A DNA stretch of 32,861 bases. Source: Curvibacter sp. PAE-UM (GTDB lineage: Bacteria > Pseudomonadota > Gammaproteobacteria > Burkholderiales > Burkholderiaceae_C). Location: assembly GCF_001432305.1 (NCBI RefSeq), contig NZ_KQ483358.1, forward strand, positions 717,057 to 749,917, read 5' to 3'. This document shows positions 25,438-32,861 of the stretch, one piece after another. Each line of letters starts with the position of its first letter. The stretch's first letter is position 1. The notes below the pieces were generated by a model. The model saw only the letters and a list, made by a program, of their open reading frames with translations. It was not told the DNA's origin and made no database searches. Both the position numbers and the translations under genes were made by a program.

Positions 25438-26493
25438 ATGGACGTATCCGGCAAATCCATCAGCGTCGCCAACAGTGAAAAAGCCAAAGCCCTGGCGGCC
25501 GCACTGGCCCAGATCGAGAAGCAATTTGGCAAGGGCACGATCATGCGCCTGGGCGAAGGTGAGGCGATCGAGGACATCCAGGTCGTCTCCACCGGCTCCC
25601 TGGGTCTGGACATCGCGCTGGGCGTGGGCGGCCTGCCGCGCGGCCGCGTGGTCGAGATCTACGGCCCTGAATCCTCGGGCAAGACCACGCTGACCTTGCA
25701 GGTCATCGCCGAGATGCAGAAGATCGGCGGCACCTGCGCCTTTGTCGATGCCGAGCACGCGCTGGACGTGCAGTACGCGCAGAAACTGGGCGTCAACCTG
25801 CCCGATCTGCTGATCTCCCAGCCCGACACGGGCGAGCAGGCGCTGGAGATCGTCGACAGCCTGGTGCGCTCCGGCGCCGTGGACCTGATCGTGATCGACT
25901 CGGTGGCAGCCTTGACGCCCAAGGCCGAGATCGAAGGCGAGATGGGCGATTCCCTGCCCGGGCTGCAGGCGCGCCTGATGAGCCAGGCCCTGCGCAAGCT
26001 GACCGCCACCATCAAGAAGACCAACTGCATGGTCATCTTCATCAACCAGATCCGCATGAAGATTGGCGTGATGTTCGGCAGCCCCGAGACCACGACCGGC
26101 GGCAATGCGCTGAAGTTCTACGCCTCGGTGCGCATCGACATCCGCCGCACCGGCACCATCAAGAAGGGCGAAGAGGCCATCGGCAACGAGACCAAGGTCA
26201 AGATCGTCAAGAACAAGGTGGCGCCGCCCTTCAAGACCGCGGAGTTCGACATCCTCTTCGGCGAGGGCATCAGCCGCCATGGCGAGATCATCGACATGGG
26301 TGTCAACGCCAAGATCATCGAGAAATCCGGCGCCTGGTACGCCTACAACGGCGAGAAAATCGGGCAAGGTCGCGACAACGCGCGCGAGTTCCTGCGCGAG
26401 AACGCGGAGTTGGCGCACGAGATCGAGAACAAGGTGCGCGAGTCCCTGGGCATTCCGCTGCTCAACGAGGCGACAGAAGCCGCGGCTGAATAA
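25438..26493 (+). CDS. recA: Recombinase RecA
   Basis: A 351-residue strand-exchange protein and coprotease for LexA. Visible motifs are [18 protein letters not shown] at the N-terminus, the Walker A loop GPESSGKT, the Walker B-like strand [10 protein letters not shown], loop L1 near [20 protein letters not shown], and loop L2 with [19 protein letters not shown]. The C-terminal domain ends with an acidic tail ([11 protein letters not shown]). An AAGGAG lies 6 nt before ATG 25438; the longer open frame reads through the promoter region and is not used. recX follows 29 nt later. The leader carries a candidate LexA box. Confidence 0.98.
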   Translation: MDVSGKSISVANSEKAKALAAALAQIEKQFGKGTIMRLGEGEAIEDIQVVSTGSLGLDIALGVGGLPRGRVVEIYGPESSGKTTLTLQVIAEMQKIGGTCAFVDAEHALDVQYAQKLGVNLPDLLISQPDTGEQALEIVDSLVRSGAVDLIVIDSVAALTPKAEIEGEMGDSLPGLQARLMSQALRKLTATIKKTNCMVIFINQIRMKIGVMFGSPETTTGGNALKFYASVRIDIRRTGTIKKGEEAIGNETKVKIVKNKVAPPFKTAEFDILFGEGISRHGEIIDMGVNAKIIEKSGAWYAYNGEKIGQGRDNAREFLRENAELAHEIENKVRESLGIPLLNEATEAAAE

Positions 26494-26522
26494 GACGGGA
26501 GGCCGGTAACGGGGAGCGAGCC

Positions 26523-26993
26523 ATGGCGACGGCACGGTTGTCGTTCCAGCCCACACTCAAGGGCCGGGCGTTGCGCCTGCTGAGCCAGCGCGAGCACTCG
26601 CGCCGCGAGCTCGAGCGCAAGCTCCAGCCTTACGAGGAAGAGCCTGGCACGCTGGCGCTGGCGCTCGACGAGCTGCAGGCCCGGGGCTTCATCAGCGAGG
26701 AGCGGGTGGCCGAGTCGGTGCTGAACCGGCGCGCGAGCCGGCTTGGCTCGACACGCATACGCCAGGAGTTGCAGGACAAGGGGCTGGACGGCGAATTGAT
26801 CGCCCGGACCCTGTCCGGCCTCAAGGACAGCGAACTGGGGCGTGCGCGCGAAGTCTGGCAAAGAAAGTTCGATGCCCTGCCGCAGACTCCCCAGGAGCGG
26901 GCGCGGCAGACGCGGTTTCTGCTGGCACGAGGCTTTGCTGGGGAGGTGGTGCGCCGTGTGCTGGGCGGCGATCCGGCCGACGAAGAAGCCTGA
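26523..26993 (+). CDS. recX: Regulatory protein RecX
   Basis: A 156-residue RecX-family protein that binds RecA filaments and limits their growth. Typical RecX repeats are visible: LKGRALRLLSQREHSRRELE, then LDELQARGFISEERVAESVL, NRRASRLGSTRIRQELQDKG and the third three-helix unit FLLARGFAGEVVRRVLGG. A GGGAG lies upstream of the ATG. It follows recA and should be expressed with it. Its stop codon directly abuts the stop codon of argC on the other strand, with no intergenic base and no visible terminator. Confidence 0.93.
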   Translation: MATARLSFQPTLKGRALRLLSQREHSRRELERKLQPYEEEPGTLALALDELQARGFISEERVAESVLNRRASRLGSTRIRQELQDKGLDGELIARTLSGLKDSELGRAREVWQRKFDALPQTPQERARQTRFLLARGFAGEVVRRVLGGDPADEEA

Positions 26994-27926
26994 TTACAGG
27001 CCCAGCATCAGTTTGAGGTTCTGCACCGCAGCGCCGCTGGCGCCCTTGCCCAGATTGTCCAGACGCGCCACCAGCACGGCCTGGCCCAGCGCATCGTTGC
27101 CATAGACGCTGAGTTCCATCTGGTTCGTGCCGTTGAGCGCGGTCGGCTCCAGCCGGCCACCTGCTGCCGGCGGCACCACGCTGACCCACTCACTACCGGC
27201 GTAGTGCGCGCGGAGCACGTCTTCCAGCTGCTGGGTGCGCGTGACACCCTTCATCAGATCAAATTGCAGGCCGATCTGGTCCAGCATGCCGGCGTAGAAA
27301 TTGCCAACAGCCGGCACGAAGATGGGCCGGCGGCTCAGGCCGCTGTAGCGTTGCAGCTCGGGCAGGTGCTTGTGGGCCAGGCTCAGACCGTAGATTTCCA
27401 GTGGCGGTGCGCTGTGCGTGACCTCGTAGGCCTCGATCATCTGGCGGCCGCCTCCCGAATAGCCGGAGTAGCCCGACATCACGACAGGATAGTCCGGCGG
27501 CAGCAGGCCGGCATCGACCAGCGGGCGCAACAGGGCGATGCCGCCGGTCGGGTAGCAGCCCGGGTTGGCGACGCGGCGGGCCTGCGTCACGGCCTGCGCC
27601 TGGCTGCGTGTGAGCTCAGGGAAGCCATAGACCCAGCCCGGGGCGACCCGGTGCGCGGTGGAGGCGTCGATGATCTTGGGGCCGGGCCGGCCGGACGTCT
27701 TTTCCAGCGCATCGACCAGTGCCACGGTCTCGACAGCGGCCTCATCGTGCAGGCAGAGGATGACCAGATCAGCGCCAGACAGCAGCTCCCGCTTGGCGGC
27801 CGGGTCCTTGCGCTGCGCAGCTGCAATGCTCAACAGTTCGACCTGCGGCATGGCCAGCAGGCGCTCACGGATCTGCAGGCCGGTGGTTCCGGCTTCACCG
27901 TCGATGAAGATTTTCTGGATGGACAT
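26994..27926 (-). CDS. argC: N-acetyl-gamma-glutamyl-phosphate reductase, type 2
   Basis: A 310-residue NADPH-dependent reductase for the third step of arginine synthesis, forming N-acetylglutamate semialdehyde. The N-terminus [18 protein letters not shown] is the dinucleotide-binding part of the shorter ArgC2 class. The catalytic cysteine lies in [15 protein letters not shown]. Other conserved parts are [15 protein letters not shown] and the His in LAHKHLPEL. It is about 35 residues shorter than the common type 1 ArgC. The ATG has a GAGG 8 nt upstream. It stands alone, convergent with recX, and no other arg gene is nearby. In related genomes I expect recA-recX to be followed more directly by sucCD, so it may be an insertion; this is inference. 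Confidence 0.93.
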   Translation of the reverse strand: MSIQKIFIDGEAGTTGLQIRERLLAMPQVELLSIAAAQRKDPAAKRELLSGADLVILCLHDEAAVETVALVDALEKTSGRPGPKIIDASTAHRVAPGWVYGFPELTRSQAQAVTQARRVANPGCYPTGGIALLRPLVDAGLLPPDYPVVMSGYSGYSGGGRQMIEAYEVTHSAPPLEIYGLSLAHKHLPELQRYSGLSRRPIFVPAVGNFYAGMLDQIGLQFDLMKGVTRTQQLEDVLRAHYAGSEWVSVVPPAAGGRLEPTALNGTNQMELSVYGNDALGQAVLVARLDNLGKGASGAAVQNLKLMLGL

Positions 27927-28088
27927 GGCTTATGCCTCGGTTGACGGAAATTATGGGACCGGGCTGAAATCCGTCAGTTTTGGTGCAGAGCAACATGATA
28001 CATTCCAAGGCTGTGCTGAACCCAGCACCAGCTACGGGACACGCCGGTTCCGTGGCAGGACAGAAATCCATTTCCTGAGAGAGCCCTC

Positions 28089-29258
<1,170 letters not shown>

Positions 29259-29277
29259 AGCTACCCAAGGAACCGTC

Positions 29278-30171
29278 ATGTCGATCTACATCAACAAAGA
29301 CACCAAAGTCATCACCCAGGGCATCACCGGCAAGACCGGCCAGTTCCATACGGAAAAGTGCCAGGAATACGCGAACGGCAAGAACTGCTTTGTCGCTGGC
29401 GTGAACCCCAAGAAGGCCGGTGAATCGATCTTCAACATCCCGATCTACGCCTCGGTCAAGGAAGCCGCCAAGCAGACCGGTGCCACCGTGTCGGTGATCT
29501 ACGTGCCGCCGGCGGGTGCCGCCGACGCCATCTGGGAAGCGGTCGAGGCCGATCTGGACCTGGCGATCTGCATCACCGAGGGCATTCCGGTGCGCGACAT
29601 GCTGATGGTGCGCAACAAGATGAAGGCCAAGGAAGCTGCGGGCGGCAAGAGGACCCTGCTGCTGGGCCCCAACTGCCCCGGCCTGATCACGCCCGACGAG
29701 ATCAAGATCGGCATCATGCCCGGCCACATCCACCGCAAGGGCCGTATCGGCGTGGTCTCCCGCTCTGGCACGCTGACCTATGAAGCCGTGGCGCAACTGA
29801 CCGAAATCGGCCTGGGCCAGTCCTCGGCCGTGGGCATCGGTGGCGACCCGATCAACGGTCTCAAGCACATCGACGTGATGCAGGCCTTCAACGACGACCC
29901 GGATACCGATGCCGTCATCATGATCGGCGAGATCGGCGGTCCGGACGAGGCGGAAGCCGCCCGCTGGTGCAAGGCCAACATGAAGAAACCCGTGGTCGGC
30001 TTTATCGCTGGCGTGACGGCCCCTCCCGGCAAGCGCATGGGCCATGCCGGTGCCCTGATTTCCGGTGGCGCCGACACGGCCGACGCCAAACTGGCGGTCA
30101 TGGAGGAATGTGGTTTCAAGATCACCCGCAACCCGTCCGAGATGGGCAAGCTGCTGAAGGCGCTGCTGTAA
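29278..30171 (+). CDS. sucD: Succinate--CoA ligase (ADP-forming), alpha subunit
   Basis: A 297-residue subunit that binds CoA and carries the phosphohistidine. The N-terminal CoA-binding domain shows [18 protein letters not shown]. The central part has [10 protein letters not shown] and [12 protein letters not shown]. The active-site histidine lies in [17 protein letters not shown] 29278 follows an AAGG at suitable distance; the longer frame upstream overlaps the end of sucC and is not used. The pair sucCD is intact. Two hairpins occupy the gap to the next gene. Confidence 0.97.
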   Translation: MSIYINKDTKVITQGITGKTGQFHTEKCQEYANGKNCFVAGVNPKKAGESIFNIPIYASVKEAAKQTGATVSVIYVPPAGAADAIWEAVEADLDLAICITEGIPVRDMLMVRNKMKAKEAAGGKRTLLLGPNCPGLITPDEIKIGIMPGHIHRKGRIGVVSRSGTLTYEAVAQLTEIGLGQSSAVGIGGDPINGLKHIDVMQAFNDDPDTDAVIMIGEIGGPDEAEAARWCKANMKKPVVGFIAGVTAPPGKRMGHAGALISGGADTADAKLAVMEECGFKITRNPSEMGKLLKALL

Positions 30172-30189
30172 GCAAAAATACGCATCCAT

Positions 30190-30214
30190 AAGTGTGCGCA
30201 GTTAAGGCACACTT
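30190..30214 (+). repeat. Hairpin after sucD
   Basis: Perfect 8-bp arms AAGTGTGC (30190-30197) and GCACACTT (30207-30214) enclose 9 nt, followed by no T run. It stands just upstream of the terminator hairpin and could be an mRNA 3'-end stabiliser. Confidence 0.5.
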
Positions 30215-30231
30215 GATCGCAAGATCCCTGG

Positions 30232-30266
30232 GAGCGCTCCAGACGGACTGTCTGGAGCGCTCTTTC
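30232..30266 (+). terminator. Intrinsic terminator between sucD and the TerC-family gene
   Basis: A 13-bp perfect stem, GAGCGCTCCAGAC (30232-30244) with GTCTGGAGCGCTC (30250-30262), has a 5-nt loop and a short T run (TTTC). It ends sucCD transcription. The position, 30 nt before the next ATG, also allows partial read-through or attenuation. Confidence 0.8.
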
Positions 30267-30295
30267 ATTACAGATATAACTTCAGGAGCACTTCG

Positions 30296-30982
30296 ATGGA
30301 AATCATGCAGGATGTCAATTTCTGGATTGGTCTGCTCAAGATCGTCTGGATCAACATCATTCTGTCCGGCGACAACGCCGTGGTGATTGCACTGGCGGCG
30401 CGTTCGTTGCCTGCACACCAGCAGAAAAAAGCCATTCTTTTCGGTTCGGGCGCCGCCGTCGTGCTGCGTATCGCGCTGACGCTGGTAGCTGCCCAGCTCT
30501 TGCAGATGTCGTTCCTGCAGGTCGTTGGCGGTCTGCTGCTGCTGTATATCGGGGTGCAACTGCTCAGCGAAGACGACGACGAGGAGGGTCACGGTGGCGA
30601 AGGCGGTGGCCTGATGGCTGCTGTGCGTACCATCCTGATTGCCGACGTGGTCATGAGCCTGGACAACGTGATTGCCGTCGCGGCAGCCGCCAAGGGCAGC
30701 AACCTGTTGCTCATGATCGGTCTGGCGATCAGCATCCCGCTGGTGATTTTCGGCAGCTCCCTGATGATTCGCCTGATGGAGCGTTTCCCGATCATCGTGA
30801 CATTGGGCGCGGCCTTGATTGGCTGGGTCGGTGGCGAAACCATCGTCAGCGATGTGGCGCTCAAGGAAATCGCCATGGAAAATCCCTGGTTGCACTACGT
30901 GGCGGCCGCAGCCGGCGCGATCTTCGTAGTCCTGCTGGGGCGCGCTCTGCAAAAGCGACATAAGTCGGCGGCAGAGGGCTGA
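30296..30982 (+). CDS. TerC-family integral membrane protein (YjbE-like)
   Basis: A 228-residue protein with about seven membrane helices. The two internally similar conserved motifs carry the acidic residues of this family: NIILSGDNAVVIALAARSL near residue 20 and DVVMSLDNVIAVAAAA near residue 120. A His/Asp/Glu/Gly-rich loop (EDDDEEGHGGEGGG) separates the halves. TerC-family members act in metal-ion homeostasis, in several bacteria manganese efflux; the substrate here is not known. AGGAG lies 7 nt before the ATG. It follows sucCD after a terminator and is the last gene before a non-coding stretch. I see no yybP-ykoY-type manganese riboswitch consensus in its leader. Confidence 0.9.
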   Translation: MEIMQDVNFWIGLLKIVWINIILSGDNAVVIALAARSLPAHQQKKAILFGSGAAVVLRIALTLVAAQLLQMSFLQVVGGLLLLYIGVQLLSEDDDEEGHGGEGGGLMAAVRTILIADVVMSLDNVIAVAAAAKGSNLLLMIGLAISIPLVIFGSSLMIRLMERFPIIVTLGAALIGWVGGETIVSDVALKEIAMENPWLHYVAAAAGAIFVVLLGRALQKRHKSAAEG

Positions 30983-31365
30983 TCTCAGCTTGCTGATCCG
31001 GAGCCGGTTTCCGGGGCGCCCTGGCTTCCGGACCGGGACCCTTGTTCCGGGCAGTTACGGGACTTTGCAAAAAAAGACAGAGCCCTGCGTATTACTACCT
31101 TGCCGGCCGGGAGTTGCTCTGCTAAGGTCGACAGCTTGTATGGCGTACCCTCGGTACGCTGGTTTCATGGTGGGCTCCTGATTATCTACAGCAAGAGCCC
31201 TGCGGATCTGAACAGGCACGAATTGGCAACTTCATTCTCCAGCAGGCGGTCTCAACCGGAATCGAGGCCGGCGTGTGCCGTGTCTTTACGGGCATCTCTC
31301 CGGACCTCAGGGGCGCGGCGCGGCCTTTCTGCGCGTCCAGTCTTCCCCAGGTAAATCATTGAGCC
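30983..31365. other. Non-coding stretch with short repeats and possible RNA structure
   Basis: These 383 nt hold no gene that I recognise. The part near the TerC-family stop has three TTCCGG copies (31009, 31026, 31045). A direct repeat AGAGCCCTGCG occurs at about 31079-31089 and 31195-31205. Between the copies lies a hairpin GCGTACC/GGTACGC (31143-31159), flanked by partly complementary GCTCTGCT and AGCAAGAGC, so an elongated structured RNA of about 100 nt is possible. An 84-codon frame at 31100-31354 lacks a ribosome-binding site and family resemblance. The last 60 nt must contain the leader of the phosphatase gene. Confidence 0.5.
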
Positions 31366-32166
31366 ATGACGACAGAAGCCATGATTTACAGGTTTTGTGC
31401 ACAGACCGACTCCGGCTTGACGCGGGAAAACAACGAAGACGCGGTCGGCTTTGACGAAAGCGCGGGCGTCGCCATCCTGGCTGATGGCATGGGCGGCTAC
31501 AACGCCGGTGAAGTGGCCAGCAGCATGGCGACTTCCATCATCAACTCGGAGATGAGCCGCTGGCTCACCGAGTCTGCGGCTACAGCGACAGTGCAGGACA
31601 TCCGCCGGGCGCTTGAAATCTGCGTGGGCAATGCCAATTCGGCGGTTTTCCGGGCCGCGCATGCCAATGCGCACTACTCGGGCATGGGCACCACCCTGGT
31701 GGCTGGCGTGTTTCGTGGTGCAGACCTGGTGATCGGGCACATCGGCGATTCACGTTGCTACCGGCTGCGCCAGGGGGAACTGGTCCAGATCACCCGGGAC
31801 CATTCCCTGCTGCAGGAGCAGATCGACGCCGGCCTGCTGACGCCCGAGCAGGCGGCCCTGTCCATGAACAAGAATCTGGTGACGCGTGCCCTCGGGGTGG
31901 ATGACGCTGTCCTGCTGGAGGTGCATGAGCACGCCGTCGAGCCCGGCGACGTCTACCTGATGTGCTCGGATGGCCTGTCCGATATGGTCAGGGATCAGGA
32001 TATTGCGAAAATCCTGCAGATGCCATTGGCAGCTGAGCTGCGAGCGAAAGCCCTGGTCGACACGGCCAATGCACATGGCGGTCGCGACAATATCACGGTC
32101 CTGCTGGTACAGGCCGAGATGGGCGCAGAAAAGCGCGGCCTGATGGCGCGATTGCTGGGAAAATAA
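31366..32166 (+). CDS. PP2C-family serine/threonine protein phosphatase
   Basis: A 266-residue soluble metal-dependent phosphatase. The PP2C motifs appear in order: SGLTRENNEDAVG near the start, LADGMGGYNAGEVAS with metal-binding Asp40, SGMGTTLVAG, IGHIGDSRCYRL followed by QITRDHSLLQEQ, YLMCSDGLSDMV and GGRDNITVLLVQ near the end. It removes phosphate from Ser/Thr residues of proteins and usually opposes a Hanks-type kinase, which is not in the window. The ATG at 31366 has only a weak ribosome-binding site; ATG 31381 (IYRFCAQTDSG) is an alternative that keeps all motifs. An FHA-domain gene follows 42 nt later, so the two probably act in one phospho-signalling pathway. Confidence 0.93.
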   Translation: MTTEAMIYRFCAQTDSGLTRENNEDAVGFDESAGVAILADGMGGYNAGEVASSMATSIINSEMSRWLTESAATATVQDIRRALEICVGNANSAVFRAAHANAHYSGMGTTLVAGVFRGADLVIGHIGDSRCYRLRQGELVQITRDHSLLQEQIDAGLLTPEQAALSMNKNLVTRALGVDDAVLLEVHEHAVEPGDVYLMCSDGLSDMVRDQDIAKILQMPLAAELRAKALVDTANAHGGRDNITVLLVQAEMGAEKRGLMARLLGK

Positions 32167-32208
32167 CGAAGGTATATTCATAACGAGCAACAGGAATAGG
32201 AGTCGGGC

Positions 32209-32835
32209 ATGCCGAAAATGATCGTATCGATCGACGGTGTTGTCATCAAGGAAGTGCAGTTGACCAAGGAGCGCACGACCTTTGGGAGGCGACCATACAA
32301 CGACGTGGTGATCGACAATCTGGCCGTCAGTGGTGAACATGCAGCATTGCAGATGACGGGCAGCGAGGTCACGCTGGAAGATCTCAACAGCACCAATGGC
32401 ACCTATGTCAATGGCAAGGCCGTCAAGAAACAGGCTTTGCAGAACGGCGACACCATTGAGGTTGGCAAGTACAAGATCAAGTTCGTCAACGAGGCCGAGG
32501 CACCGGGCTTTGACAAGACCATGCTCTTCAAGCCGGGAGAAACGCCCGTGCCGGCTGCTGCAGAAGGCGGTAACCTGAATGGCGCACTGCGCGTCCTCTC
32601 CGGTACGGCCTCTGGCCGCGAAGTCCCCCTGACCAAGGCGGTCACGACGGTCGGCAAGCCGGGGGTGGCTGTGGCATCGATTTCGCGACGTTCGCAGGGT
32701 TTTGTCGTGGCGCATGTCGAGGGCTCCGGTATCCCGCTGCTCAATGGTGCACCGATCGGCAACGAGCCGGTGGCGCTCAAGAGTGGCGACGTGATCGAAC
32801 TGGCGGGCACGAAAATGCAATTCATCCAGAATTGA
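32209..32835 (+). CDS. FHA-domain protein with a second, degenerate FHA-like domain
   Basis: A 208-residue soluble protein. The first FHA domain (about 4-95) has all phosphothreonine-binding motifs: FGRRPYNDVVIDN, VSGEHA and STNGTYVNG. A short linker with DKTMLFKPGETP follows; its threonines could be phosphorylation sites. The second domain (about 124-207) keeps the FHA outline (TTVGKPG, SISRRSQG, LLNGAPIG, GDVIELAGTKMQF), but the Gly-Arg of the first loop has become Gly-Lys and the Ser-x-x-His is lost. It may therefore serve as a scaffold that does not bind phosphate. AGGAG lies 7 nt before the ATG. The gene follows a PP2C phosphatase; a kinase partner could lie beyond the window end, which is 26 nt after the stop. 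Confidence 0.92.
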   Translation: MPKMIVSIDGVVIKEVQLTKERTTFGRRPYNDVVIDNLAVSGEHAALQMTGSEVTLEDLNSTNGTYVNGKAVKKQALQNGDTIEVGKYKIKFVNEAEAPGFDKTMLFKPGETPVPAAAEGGNLNGALRVLSGTASGREVPLTKAVTTVGKPGVAVASISRRSQGFVVAHVEGSGIPLLNGAPIGNEPVALKSGDVIELAGTKMQFIQN

Positions 32836-32861
32836 GTCCGTGGCGGGGCCCGCCCGGGCCC

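Noticed and set aside
30172-30295. yybP-ykoY manganese riboswitch before the TerC-family gene
   Set aside because: The region is short, taken up by two simple hairpins, and I could not find the conserved loop sequences of that riboswitch.
31060-31240. 6S RNA gene
   Set aside because: No large central bubble pattern or closing stem consistent with 6S, and the neighbours are not those usual for the 6S gene; kept only as a possible unknown structured RNA.
31100-31354. 84-codon open frame before the phosphatase gene
   Set aside because: No ribosome-binding site, irregular Arg/Ser-rich composition and no family resemblance; it overlaps the possible RNA hairpin.

Overview
The window is GC-rich, densely coded chromosomal DNA. 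Its gene content and protein families look like a betaproteobacterium of the order Burkholderiales, probably Comamonadaceae or a close relative. Pointers are lptD-surA-rsmA, recA-recX near sucCD and a TerC-family gene, a TopB with a SWIB tail, and a thiosulfate-oxidation (sox) cluster. This assignment is inference from protein character; no rRNA or tRNA gene is present to test it.

Layout. 1-3053 (+): end of lptD, then surA and rsmA (outer-membrane biogenesis and 16S rRNA dimethylation), closed by a strong terminator. 3114-4147 (-): a secreted RNase Sa-like ribonuclease, a barstar-like inhibitor and an out-of-frame tail ORF. 4302-7047 (-): malic enzyme MaeB and a small DUF2061 membrane protein. 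7144-12109 (-): a sulfur-oxidation region reading ECF sigma factor, membrane anti-sigma candidate, exported DsrE-like protein, soxY, soxZ, soxA, soxX, terminator, PhnD-like periplasmic binding protein; soxB and soxCD are not in the window. 12188-14349 (-): murU-like nucleotidyltransferase and pepP, overlapping by 4 nt. 14440-17491 (+): tkt and gap, then a bidirectional terminator. 17561-20509 (-): topB fused to a Lys/Ala-rich linker and a SWIB domain. 20608-22586 (+): a SET-domain methyltransferase divergent from topB, then birA and a SPOR-like protein. 22605-25305 (-): sensor kinase, OmpR-type regulator and a MarR regulator. 25438-26993 (+): recA-recX with a candidate LexA box. 26994-27926 (-): argC of the short type 2 class, abutting recX tail to tail. 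28089-30982 (+): sucC, sucD and a TerC-family membrane protein. 30983-31365: a 383-nt non-coding stretch with possible RNA structure. 31366-32835 (+): PP2C phosphatase and FHA-domain protein.

How the genes work together. Most of the window is housekeeping: envelope assembly, central carbon metabolism (MaeB, Tkt, Gap, SucCD), arginine synthesis and DNA repair. Three parts are accessory or regulatory. The sox block appears to be headed by its own sigma/anti-sigma pair. The ribonuclease/barstar pair is a toxin-immunity arrangement. The topB-SWIB and SET genes form a divergent pair that brings together two domains best known from eukaryotic chromatin and from Chlamydia; this is the most promising candidate for an undescribed functional module. 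All functional links proposed here are inferences from sequence and gene order.
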